Source: Microbispora siamensis
GTDB lineage: Bacteria; Actinomycetota; Actinomycetes; Streptosporangiales; Streptosporangiaceae
NCBI RefSeq assembly: GCF_016863095.1
Contig: NZ_BOOF01000013.1
Location: forward strand, 62,001 to 126,000
Reading direction: 5' to 3'
DNA length: 64,000 bases
Shown here: positions 8,811 through 16,943 of the stretch, piece by piece
Numbering within the stretch: position 1 is the first letter of the stretch
Layout of the letters: each line of letters opens with the position of its first letter
Notes under the pieces: model-generated
The model's input: only the letters and a program-made list of their open reading frames with translations
Told to the model about the DNA's origin: nothing
The model's database searches: none
Translations under genes and position numbers: made by a program

Positions 8811-11159
8811 TCAGGACAACTCGTCTACCGCGCTGCGGACGTCCTCGCTGGTGATCGTCGTCAGCTCGGCGGCGTTCGCCGATCCCTGCTCGGCGAGACG
8901 GACGTCGCGCCGCAGCGCGGCCCGCTCGTACAGGGAGCGCGCGAAGCGGCCGTTGCCCAGCCCGTCGATGAGCCTCTCCCGGCAGACCCAGTCGAAGACG
9001 TCGGCGAGGTCGCGCGCGGCCGAGGCGTCGAACCTGTCCCCGCTCCCCGCGGCCAGCAGCTCCGCGATCTCGGTCAGCTCCGACGGCCGGTAGGAGGGGA
9101 ACGACACGCGCTGGTTGAACCGGGAGGCCAGGCCGGGGTTGGTCGCCAGGAACGCGTCCATCTCGCGCTCGTAGCCGGCCAGGATGATGACCACGCGGTC
9201 GCGGTCGTCCTCGGCGCGCTTCAGCAGGGTCTGCACCGCCTCGGCCCCGAAGGCGTCGCCCCCGGAGTAGCCGGTGTTGACCAGGCTGTAGGCCTCGTCG
9301 ATGAACAGCACGCCGCCGAGCGCCCGGTCGACCAGCTCGTTGGTCTTGATCGCGGTGGCGCCGAGGTGCTGCCCGACCAGGTCGGCCCGCGACGCCTCGA
9401 CCACGTCGGGCCGGGCCAGCAGGCCCAGCGCGGAGAAGATCCGGCCGAGGATCCGCGCGACGGTCGTCTTGCCGGTGCCCGGAGGGCCGACGAACACGAA
9501 GTGCCGCATCTGCGACTGGACCGGCAGGCCCTGCTCCTGGCGCATCCTGGCCACCTTGAGCTGGGCGGCGATCGCGTGGACCTGCCGCTTGACCGGTTCG
9601 AGGCCGGCCATCCTGTCGAGGTCCGCGAGCGCCTCGTCCAGGGTCGGGGTGACCTGGTAGCCGCGGTATCGCGCGGTGATCTCGTTGAACGCCTTGGTCA
9701 CGTCGTCCGCGGTGGTGGTGACGAGATCCTCGCCGCGCGGCGCCCCGCCCGCGCTCACCACGCGCACGTCACGGGCCTGCGCGGCGGCCTCGGCGAGGCT
9801 GCGGGCGAAGCGGGCGTTGCCGAGGTCGTCGACGAGCCCCCGGCGCTCCACGTCCTCGAACAGCCGGCGCAGCACGGGACGGGCCTCGGGGGCGAGCCGG
9901 TCCCCCCGGCGCTGCTGCAGCGCCTCGGTGATCTCCAGCAGTTCCGCCGGGCTGTAGCTGGGGAAGCGCACCCGGGTGGCGAAGCGGCTCGACAGCCCCG
10001 GGTTGGACGCCAGGAAGTCGTTCATCTCCCGCTCGTAGCCGGCCAGGATGACGATGAGCCGGTCGCGGTCGTCCTCGGCCCGCTTGAGCAGCGTCTGCAC
10101 GGCCTCCGCGCCGAACCGGTCGGGCTGGCCGTCGCCCGAGTTGATGAGGCCGTACGCCTCGTCCACGAACAGGACGCCGCCGAGCGCGCGGTCGATCAGC
10201 TCGTTGGTCTTGATCGCCGTGGCGCCCAGGTACTCCCCCACGAGGTCGGCCCGCTGCGCCTCGACCACGAACGGCGTCTCCAGCAGCCCGAACGCGTAGA
10301 AGATCTTGGCGAGCGACCTGGCGACGCTGGTCTTGCCGGTGCCGGGAGGGCCGACGAACACGAAGTGGCGCATCGGCCGCTCGTTGGCGTAGCCCGCTTC
10401 CCTGCGCAGCCGGGCCGCCTCGATCGACGCGGCGATGGCGCGCACCTGCTCCTTGACCGGTTCGAGGCCGATCATGGACTCCAGTTCCGTGAGCGCCTGC
10501 TCGACCGTGATGGGCGGCGGAGCGCCGGTCTCGGCCGCGGCGGCCTGGTGACCTCCCGCCCTGGCGCGCACCTGCACCTGGGTCTCCGCGCCCGCCGCCT
10601 CCCGCTCCGCCTCCGCGCGCACCCTGCGGGCCAGCACCAGGCGGTAGAGGAGCACCGCGGCGGCCACGCCGTACGCGCCCCACAGGGCGGCGGACGGCGA
10701 CAGCGGCGACAGCGACAGCGCGACGACCCCGGCGGGCGCGAGGGACATCAGCGTCGTCAGCCACGGCGGCACCCACCGGATCAGGTGGGCCGCGCCGCCG
10801 GCCAGCGCGCCCAGCAGCATCAGCAGGCCGGGCACGATCGACTGCCCGCCGAACACGCCCATGAACAGCGGCAGCAGCAGGCCCCACCCGGCGAGCACGA
10901 GCACGGTCGCGGCGGCGCGCGGATAGCTGAGCGCCAGCGCGAGGAAGCACAGCGCCAGGAACGTGTAGATGAACGTGGGCGCGAGCGACCAGTTGAGCGC
11001 CGCGGCCACTCCCATGGTGGCGACGAGCAGCACCACGAACAGCGCGCGTCGTGCGAACGGCGGAAGTTGGAAATAACGGAAACGCACCTGTTCGAACAGA
11101 TCACGTGCCGCAGTCCGGCTTAAGAGGCTCGCCGCCCGTGCCCTGTCGGAGTCCCGCAT
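8811..11159 (-). CDS. Membrane-anchored tandem CbbX/SpoVK-type AAA+ ATPase
   Basis: A 782-residue protein with about six hydrophobic segments at 35-175, then two complete AAA+ modules of the CbbX (CfxQ/SpoVK) type. Module 1 has Walker A GPPGTGKT near 270-277 and Walker B GGVLFVDEAYGL. Module 2 repeats these as GPPGTGKT and GGVLFIDEAYSL. Both keep the ADLVGxxLGATAIKTNELIDRAL pore region (shown in part) and Arg-finger-like SRFxxRV sequences, so both sites look active. CbbX-type ATPases remodel protein partners; EccA of type VII secretion is a relative with TPRs, but no esx genes occur here. The ATG at 11159 has GGGGAGG five bases before it. The TPR protein at 11284-13200 lies upstream on the same strand, 124 bases away, and may be functionally linked. 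Confidence 0.9.
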   Translation of the reverse strand: MRDSDRARAASLLSRTAARDLFEQVRFRYFQLPPFARRALFVVLLVATMGVAAALNWSLAPTFIYTFLALCFLALALSYPRAAATVLVLAGWGLLLPLFMGVFGGQSIVPGLLMLLGALAGGAAHLIRWVPPWLTTLMSLAPAGVVALSLSPLSPSAALWGAYGVAAAVLLYRLVLARRVRAEAEREAAGAETQVQVRARAGGHQAAAAETGAPPPITVEQALTELESMIGLEPVKEQVRAIAASIEAARLRREAGYANERPMRHFVFVGPPGTGKTSVARSLAKIFYAFGLLETPFVVEAQRADLVGEYLGATAIKTNELIDRALGGVLFVDEAYGLINSGDGQPDRFGAEAVQTLLKRAEDDRDRLIVILAGYEREMNDFLASNPGLSSRFATRVRFPSYSPAELLEITEALQQRRGDRLAPEARPVLRRLFEDVERRGLVDDLGNARFARSLAEAAAQARDVRVVSAGGAPRGEDLVTTTADDVTKAFNEITARYRGYQVTPTLDEALADLDRMAGLEPVKRQVHAIAAQLKVARMRQEQGLPVQSQMRHFVFVGPPGTGKTTVARILGRIFSALGLLARPDVVEASRADLVGQHLGATAIKTNELVDRALGGVLFIDEAYSLVNTGYSGGDAFGAEAVQTLLKRAEDDRDRVVIILAGYEREMDAFLATNPGLASRFNQRVSFPSYRPSELTEIAELLAAGSGDRFDASAARDLADVFDWVCRERLIDGLGNGRFARSLYERAALRRDVRLAEQGSANAAELTTITSEDVRSAVDELS

Positions 11160-11283
11160 CGACGCCTCCCCGCTTCGACCCCGGTTATACCGCACGTGCG
11201 AACGGAATGGGTGGACCCATGCGGCGCGGTGGACGACGCACGTCGCCGGAACGGGCCGGCCGCCCGAGTCGCGCGCTTCGCGG

Positions 11284-13200
11284 CTACCGGGTGGTGCGGG
11301 CCTGGTGGCGTCCGGGGTACTCGCGCATCAGGACCTGCCGCGGCGTGACCCGCAGCACGTCGTCGTCCGGCACGGCGACGCCCCGTACCTCTGCCCAGAA
11401 TCGCGGGTCGCCCACGAAGAGGACCACGCGCGGGTCGCGCCGCACCGCGTCCCACGCCTCGTCGCCGGCGATGAGGCGGAACTCGCCCGCCGGGGTCACC
11501 GAGGTCACCGCGCTCACCGCGAGTGCGCGCGGGCCGTCCGCCCCGGTGCAGGCGAGGACCACGTTGCGGGAGTAGGCCGCCGCGTGCCGCACCTCCTCGC
11601 TGAGCCCTGCCGAGGGGGTCAGGTCGCCGGGAATGCGGGTGCCGTGCGACTCGGACGGCACGAGCGAGGCGCGCCACGGGCCCGGCCCGCCGCGCCACCA
11701 GGCCCGCGCGGCGCGAACCGCGAAGGCCGCCGCCCCGAGCGCCAGCGCGCCCCAGGCACAGCGCCACAGGGCCACGACGGCGAGGTACGGCCCCCCGAGG
11801 GCCTCCGCCGCACCCGCGGCGGCGGCGCAGAGGGCGGCGACGGCCGGGGCGGTGAGCGCCACGGCGAGCCACCGGTCGTGCGGCGGCCCGGGCACGCCCG
11901 CCGTCCGCAGCCGCAGCAGCCCCACCGGGACCGCCAGGCACGCGACGGCGGCGAGGGGCGCGCCGGCCGCGTTGGGGACCGGCATGAGCGCCGCGGTCGC
12001 CTGCCACGCGCGGGCCGCGACGATCCAGAACGTGACGGCGATGTCGCGCGTCGCCGCCCGGTCGGCCGCCGTGGTCCGGCCCCGATCGGCGGCGCCCGGC
12101 CCGGGTGGCACGGGTGACACGAACGGCACGGGCGATACGGGCAGCGCGGCGGCGAAGCGCCTCAGCGCGGCGACCGGGCGTCCCCGCCACGTCTCGGCCA
12201 GGAGCCTGACGGCGAGCGCCGCGACGGGGTTCAGGAGCACGAGCCCGGTCGCCCCCGCCCAGACCTCGCCCACCTCCTGCAGCGAACCCGGCCTCGGCTC
12301 CGGCAGCGTGGCCAGCCCGGCCACGTACGCCGCCGGGGTGAGCAGCCCGAGCGCGACCGACAGGCAGAGCCGCAGGTCGCGCCGGAGCATGCCGGGCACG
12401 TAGGACCAGGCGCCCACGCGCGTGGCCTGCCGGACGCAGACCACGAGGACGGCCGCGAGCACCAGTGCGCCGCCGATCCGCGCCTCCCCGTGCATGCCGG
12501 GGAGGCGATGCGTGCCGGGGAGAAGTCCCGAGCCGGGCAGCACGACGGCCACGCAGATCCCGGCCGTCGCGACCGCGAGGATCACGCGCACCTGCCGCGA
12601 CCAGGTCTCCAGGGCGCGCCGCGCCCGGCCGGTGTCGCGCGGATCGGCCTCCCAGGCGGGGTCGTGGTGGTCGCGCGGACGCTGCCAGCGCAGCAGCGTG
12701 AGGCCGAGGTTCACCCACGCCGCCGGGTGGTCCCCGCGCCTGCGGAGGGCCTCGCCGTACGCCCGGGCGGCCCCGTCGTGGTCGCCGCGCAGCAGCGCGA
12801 GGTCGCCGCACAACACGTGCGGATCGGGCTCGTCGGGGGCGAACCGGACGGCACGCCGGGCCTCCGCCCACGCCTCCCGCCACCGTCCGGGAATCCGCCG
12901 CAGCGCGCTCGCGAGCCGCAGCCGCGCCGCCCAGGAGCCGGGTGCGAGCCGTACGGCCTCCCGCGCCGCCGCGACCGCCTCGGTGTCGCGGCCGAGACGC
13001 TCCAGGGCCGCGCCGGCCAGGCGATGCCCCCATTCGTCCTGCGGATCGCGGCCGATCGCCTGGCGCGCCGCTTCCAGCGCCGCCTCCGGCTGGTCGTGCG
13101 ACAGCCGGGCCACCGCGACGGCGCACCAGGCGCGAGGGTCGGCGTGGTCGAGCGGGGGCGGCACCGGGGACGCAGCACATCCGTCGATATCGCTCCCCAC
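11284..13200 (-). CDS. TPR / multi-membrane-segment protein with C-terminal PNPOx-like domain
   Basis: A 638-residue protein in three parts. Residues about 20-170 are tetratricopeptide-like repeats (WCAVAVARLSHDQPEAALEAA and similar units). Residues about 200-480 contain several hydrophobic segments interrupted by Pro/Ala-rich linkers. Residues about 525-638 read like a pyridoxamine-phosphate-oxidase-type split barrel (RNVVLACTGADGPRAL, RRDPRVVLFVGDPRFWAEV). This fusion is unusual, and the barrel assignment is by pattern only. The GTG start at 13200 has no convincing ribosome-binding site and could be shifted. The gene is divergent from the exporter at 13423, across a region with two inverted repeats, and upstream of the tandem AAA+ gene, which may be its partner. 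Confidence 0.7.
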   Translation of the reverse strand: MGSDIDGCAASPVPPPLDHADPRAWCAVAVARLSHDQPEAALEAARQAIGRDPQDEWGHRLAGAALERLGRDTEAVAAAREAVRLAPGSWAARLRLASALRRIPGRWREAWAEARRAVRFAPDEPDPHVLCGDLALLRGDHDGAARAYGEALRRRGDHPAAWVNLGLTLLRWQRPRDHHDPAWEADPRDTGRARRALETWSRQVRVILAVATAGICVAVVLPGSGLLPGTHRLPGMHGEARIGGALVLAAVLVVCVRQATRVGAWSYVPGMLRRDLRLCLSVALGLLTPAAYVAGLATLPEPRPGSLQEVGEVWAGATGLVLLNPVAALAVRLLAETWRGRPVAALRRFAAALPVSPVPFVSPVPPGPGAADRGRTTAADRAATRDIAVTFWIVAARAWQATAALMPVPNAAGAPLAAVACLAVPVGLLRLRTAGVPGPPHDRWLAVALTAPAVAALCAAAAGAAEALGGPYLAVVALWRCAWGALALGAAAFAVRAARAWWRGGPGPWRASLVPSESHGTRIPGDLTPSAGLSEEVRHAAAYSRNVVLACTGADGPRALAVSAVTSVTPAGEFRLIAGDEAWDAVRRDPRVVLFVGDPRFWAEVRGVAVPDDDVLRVTPRQVLMREYPGRHQARTTR

Positions 13201-13256
13201 GACCGCATGATCCGTTGCGGTCGCCCGCTTGCCTAGACGCGGGATATATACCTATA

Positions 13257-13270
13257 GCTCTCTAGAGAGC
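13257..13270. promoter_or_regulatory. Perfect 14-bp palindrome between divergent genes
   Basis: GCTCTCTAGAGAGC is perfectly self-complementary. It lies directly beside an AT-rich run (ATATATACCTATAG) that could hold -10 elements for the minus-strand TPR gene. It is a candidate operator for a regulator encoded elsewhere. Confidence 0.45.
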
Positions 13271-13286
13271 CGGATTGCTCCGCTTG

Positions 13287-13301
13287 ATCACCTGGGGTGA
13301 T
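13287..13301. promoter_or_regulatory. Inverted repeat ATCACC-TGG-GGTGAT upstream of exporter
   Basis: Six-base arms separated by three bases, 122 bases before the exporter ATG. It is a possible drug-responsive operator (TetR or MerR-like), but no such regulator gene is adjacent. Confidence 0.4.
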
Positions 13302-13422
13302 ACGGATCCGGCGATATGTTCCCGACATCACCGGAAGGGCTGAGAGATCCGCTTCCCATGGCCTAAGCTGCCACGCATGTTCCAGCTGGCCGGGATTTTG
13401 GGGCAGGGGCACTGAACGGACT

Positions 13423-15012
13423 ATGATCATGGTTTCGGTCGAGTCCGCCACCGTCCGCGCCGCGGGCGCCCTGCGTGAGCACCGGGCGAGCCGGTGGTCG
13501 GTGCTCGTGCTCCTGTGTTTCAGCCTGCTCCTGATCGCGGTCGACGCGACCGTGCTGCACATCGCCGTCCCGGCGCTCACCGCGGCCCTGGAGCCGTCGT
13601 CCGTGCAGCTCCTGTGGATCATCGACATCTACTCGCTGGTCGTCGCGCCGCTGCTGGTGACGTTCGGCACGCTGGGCGACAGGTACGGCAGACGGCCCTT
13701 CGTGCTCGGCGGCTACGTGGTGTTCGGCCTGGCCTCGCTGTCGGCCGCGTTCGCCGGGACGCCGCTCGCGCTCATCGTCTCGCGGGCCTTCCTCGGGGTC
13801 GGCGGCGCGATGATCATGCCGGCGACGCTCTCGATCATCCGGCAGGTGTTCACCGACCGTCGTGAGCGGGCGATCGCGCTCGGCGTGTGGAGCGCCGTCG
13901 CCGCGGCGGGAGCGGCCGTCGGGCCGCTGATCGGCGGGGTCCTCGTCGAGCACCTGTGGTGGGGCGCGGTCTTCCTCATCAACGTGCCGCTGCTGCTGGT
14001 CGCGTTGCCGCTCGCCGTACGGATCCTGCCGTCGTCGCCGCGCCGGGCCGACCATCCGTGGGACGCGCTGAGCGCGGCGCTGTCCACCCTGGGCATCCTG
14101 GCCGTCGCGTTCGGGCTGAAGGAGGCGGGGTCGGGGCACACCCTGGGGCGCGGTCCCTCGCTCGCCGTGCTCCTGGCCGGCGTCGCGCTGCTCGTCTGGT
14201 TCGTACGGCGGCAGCGGCGGCTGCCGTTCCCCCTGCTCGACGTCGGGCTGTTCGCCCAGCGCGGCTTCGCGACCGGCGTGGGCTGCGTGCTGCTGGCCAT
14301 CTTCGCGCTGGTCGGGCTGGAGCTGATGCTGGCGCAGTATCTCCAGCTCGTGCTGGGGCTGTCGCCACTTGAGGCCGCCGTGCGGATGCTGCCGCTCATG
14401 GTCGCGGCCATCGCGGGCGGCCTGGCCGCCGCGCACGTGCTGGGGCGTGCCGGGCTGCGCGCGACGGTCGGCGGCGGCCTCGCCCTGACCGCGCTGTCCC
14501 TCACCCCGGTGCTGACCTGGGGCACCGAGCAGCATCCGGTGATGCTGGCGGTCTGCTTCGTGGGGATCGGCTTCGGCGTCGAGGTCGCCCTGCTGGCGGC
14601 GTCGGACACGATCATGGCCACGGTGCCGGAGTCGCGGGCCGGCGGCGCCGCCGCGATCGAGGAGACGGCCTACGAGCTCGGGGCGGGCCTCGGCATCGCC
14701 GTCCTCGGGACGATCACCACGATCGTGTACGCCCCCTCCCTCACGGCCGTCCCCGGGATCCCGGCCGGGCTCATGGCACAGGCGCGCGAGTCGCTGGCCG
14801 CGGCCGCGCACGTGGCCGACGAGACCGGCGCGACCGGAGCCGCGCTGCTGGACGCCGCCCGCGCGGCCTTCGTCACCGCCCTGCACTCCACCATCGTCGT
14901 CAGCGTGGTGCTGCTCGCGCTCACCGCGCTGGCCGTGGCCCTGCTGCTCCCCCGCCACATGCCCACCCCGGCGAACGCCGACGCCGAGGAGTCCGACGGC
15001 GTACGGACCTGA
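13423..15012 (+). CDS. MFS transporter, DHA2 (EmrB/QacA/SmvA-like) drug exporter
   Basis: Predicted 14-segment proton-driven exporter of 529 residues. It shows the DHA2 hallmarks: an acidic residue in TM1 (LIAVDATVLHIAVPAL), motif A GTLGDRYGRRPF between TM2 and TM3, and the motif C-like AAAGAAVGPLIGG in TM5. The overall sequence is closest in style to SmvA/QacA multidrug or methyl-viologen exporters; the substrate is unknown. ATG 13423 (M-I-M-V) is chosen because the upstream frame is not membrane-protein-like. Its Shine-Dalgarno sequence is weak. Two inverted repeats at 13257-13301 suggest repressor control. Confidence 0.92.
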   Translation: MIMVSVESATVRAAGALREHRASRWSVLVLLCFSLLLIAVDATVLHIAVPALTAALEPSSVQLLWIIDIYSLVVAPLLVTFGTLGDRYGRRPFVLGGYVVFGLASLSAAFAGTPLALIVSRAFLGVGGAMIMPATLSIIRQVFTDRRERAIALGVWSAVAAAGAAVGPLIGGVLVEHLWWGAVFLINVPLLLVALPLAVRILPSSPRRADHPWDALSAALSTLGILAVAFGLKEAGSGHTLGRGPSLAVLLAGVALLVWFVRRQRRLPFPLLDVGLFAQRGFATGVGCVLLAIFALVGLELMLAQYLQLVLGLSPLEAAVRMLPLMVAAIAGGLAAAHVLGRAGLRATVGGGLALTALSLTPVLTWGTEQHPVMLAVCFVGIGFGVEVALLAASDTIMATVPESRAGGAAAIEETAYELGAGLGIAVLGTITTIVYAPSLTAVPGIPAGLMAQARESLAAAAHVADETGATGAALLDAARAAFVTALHSTIVVSVVLLALTALAVALLLPRHMPTPANADAEESDGVRT

Positions 15013-15087
15013 GCCGGCCGGGCGCATGACGAGGGCCCAGGCGGGGAAGTGTCCGGGCAAGTCACCCCCCACCCAGGATGAGAAGCC

Positions 15088-15852
15088 GTGAAGAGAACCC
15101 TGCACGACTTAGCCTCGCTGGCCGCCCGCATGGGCGTCGGCGGGATCTTCTTCGCCAACGGCTGGCAGAAGCTCGAAGCCGGCCTCAACGCCACCGCCGA
15201 CCAGTTCACCGCGCTCCAGGCCCCGCTGCCCCACGTGTGGGCGCCGGTGACCATGCTGACCGAACTGGTGGGCGGCACGCTGCTGATCGCGGGCCTCGCC
15301 GTGCCGATCGTCGGGCTGCTGCTGTTCGCCGAGGCCCTCGCGGTGTTCGTGGTCACGGCGGGGGACACCGGCCTGCCGCTCACCGGGGGCGACATCGAAC
15401 TGATCGTGGCCCTCGGGGCCGCCTCCGTGCTGCTGGCCGTCACCGGCGCGGGCCGGATCTCGGTCGACCACATGGTGGTCATCAAACGGCGCGAGGCCGA
15501 GGCGGCCGGGGAGTTCGCGGCCGACGCGGAGGCCGACGCGGTCATCGCGGCGCTGCGCCCGCCACGGCCCGGCGAACCGGGCGCGGGCGAATCCCCGCCA
15601 CGGCCCGCCCCGTCCGGGCCCGCTCCCGGGGAGCGGCAGCCCACGCCCGCTCCCTCTGCTGATTCGCCCACCTCGCCCCCGGCGGGCGGCGCGGGCGACG
15701 GCTCCACCGCCGCCGGGACTGCGCCGGAGCGGGCCGGCGAAGAGGCTCCGGCCACGACGACGGTACGCAAGGCCGCGCCCCGGCAGCGGCGAACGAGGCG
15801 GGAGGACGACACGACCACGGAGAGCCGGGCCGAGGCGCCCCCGGCCCGCTGA
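15088..15852 (+). CDS. DoxX family membrane protein with long Pro/Ala-rich tail
   Basis: A 254-residue protein. Residues 1-130 are a DoxX four-helix membrane domain: GVGGIFFANGWQKLEAG, then APVTMLTELVGGTLLIAGL, and two further helices. From about 150 to the end is a hydrophilic, Pro/Gly/Glu-rich tail with an Arg cluster (RQRRTRRE), which is longer than usual for DoxX proteins and probably disordered in the cytoplasm. DoxX proteins are linked to redox homeostasis in some actinobacteria, but no partner genes are adjacent here. The GTG start has AGGATGAGAAG six bases upstream. It stands alone, convergent with the EamA gene. Confidence 0.88.
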   Translation: MKRTLHDLASLAARMGVGGIFFANGWQKLEAGLNATADQFTALQAPLPHVWAPVTMLTELVGGTLLIAGLAVPIVGLLLFAEALAVFVVTAGDTGLPLTGGDIELIVALGAASVLLAVTGAGRISVDHMVVIKRREAEAAGEFAADAEADAVIAALRPPRPGEPGAGESPPRPAPSGPAPGERQPTPAPSADSPTSPPAGGAGDGSTAAGTAPERAGEEAPATTTVRKAAPRQRRTRREDDTTTESRAEAPPAR

Positions 15853-15865
15853 GCCGGGGACCGCG

Positions 15866-15918
15866 CCGTGCGGGCCAGGCCGTGCGAGCCAGGCTGTGCG
15901 GGTCAGGCCGTGGGGGCC
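15866..15918. repeat. Short tandem repeat, 14-bp unit, about 3.5 copies
   Basis: The unit CCGTGCGGGCCAGG recurs at 15866, 15880 and 15894 with one to three changes, and a degenerate copy follows from 15908. It fills the 70 bases between the convergent stops of the DoxX and EamA genes. It probably arose by slippage, and it has no obvious hairpin. Confidence 0.7.
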
Positions 15919-15922
15919 GGGG

Positions 15923-16861
15923 TCAGGCCGCGGCGTCGGTCTCGGCGGGGACGGCGGGCTCCGGCGGAGCGGTACGCCCGGCGCGGCGCCGGGGGATCAT
16001 CCCCTGGATCACGGCGATGCCCAGCAGCACCACCAGCGCTCCGGCGGGCTGGTTCCAGGTCAGGTGCTCGCCGAGGAAGACCACGCCGGAGGCGGCGGCG
16101 AACACCGGGATCAGGTAGGTCACGGCCGATCCGGCCGTCACCCCGACCTGCCGCTGGATCCCGTACAGCAGCAGGTAGGCGATGCCGGTGCCGAACGCGC
16201 CGAGCGCGACGATGCTGCCCCAGACCGTGAGCGGGGCGTCGAACTCGACCAGGCTCACCCCGGCGAGCGGCGTGATCACCGCGAGTTCGGCCGTACCGGC
16301 GACCAGTTGCGCGGCCGCCAGCACGATGGGCTCCTCCCCGCGCGGGGTGATGAACCTGCCCATGTACGCCCCGCCGACGCCGTAGCAGGCGGCCGCGCCG
16401 AAGCAGGCCAGGCTGCCGACGGCCTCGCCGCCGGAGATCGGCTGCCACACGCCCAGCACCACCATGACCCCGGCGAAGCCGAGGCCGAGCCCGGTCACCC
16501 TGGCGGCCGTCGCCTTCTCGCTGCGCAGCAGCAGCGCGAACAGCAGCGTGCACAGCGGTGTCGTGGCGTTCCAGATCGCCGCGAGGACCGAGGAGACGTG
16601 CTGCTCGCCGTACCCGAAGAGGGTGAAAGGCACCGTGGTCAGCACGATCGAGGCGACCGCGAAGTGGCCCCACAGGCGGGGGTCGCGGGGCAGCCGGCGG
16701 CCGGTCGCGAGCACGGCGACGAGCAGGGTCAGCGCGCCGACGGCCATCCGGCCGAAGGAGATCTGGAGCGGATGGAGGCTCCCGAGCGCCACCTTGATGA
16801 AGAAGAAGCTGTTTCCCCAGATGAGCGCCAAAAGGATGAAAGACGGGAGCCACCGTCGCAT
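15923..16861 (-). CDS. EamA-domain transporter (drug/metabolite transporter superfamily)
   Basis: Inner-membrane protein of 312 residues with ten predicted helices arranged as two EamA repeats. The first begins FILLALIWGNSFFFIKVAL and the second near GSLACFGAAACYGVGGAYM. RhaT/YdcZ-type DMT proteins export small metabolites; the substrate cannot be told. ATG 16861 is chosen because GGAGGG lies nine bases upstream and the longer frame to 16987 would overlap the kinase gene. It follows the histidine kinase on the same strand with an 82-base gap. Confidence 0.92.
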   Translation of the reverse strand: MRRWLPSFILLALIWGNSFFFIKVALGSLHPLQISFGRMAVGALTLLVAVLATGRRLPRDPRLWGHFAVASIVLTTVPFTLFGYGEQHVSSVLAAIWNATTPLCTLLFALLLRSEKATAARVTGLGLGFAGVMVVLGVWQPISGGEAVGSLACFGAAACYGVGGAYMGRFITPRGEEPIVLAAAQLVAGTAELAVITPLAGVSLVEFDAPLTVWGSIVALGAFGTGIAYLLLYGIQRQVGVTAGSAVTYLIPVFAAASGVVFLGEHLTWNQPAGALVVLLGIAVIQGMIPRRRAGRTAPPEPAVPAETDAAA

Positions 16862-16943
16862 ACGCGCATTCCCTCCGCTGTGTGCCGGTAAGGAGCGTAG
16901 TGCGGTGTGGCACCTTAGCGGGAGCGGTTTTCGGCCGCGGAGG

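Noticed and set aside
8811-11159. EccA (type VII secretion ATPase)
   Set aside because: EccA has an N-terminal TPR domain and one CbbX module; this protein has membrane helices and two modules.
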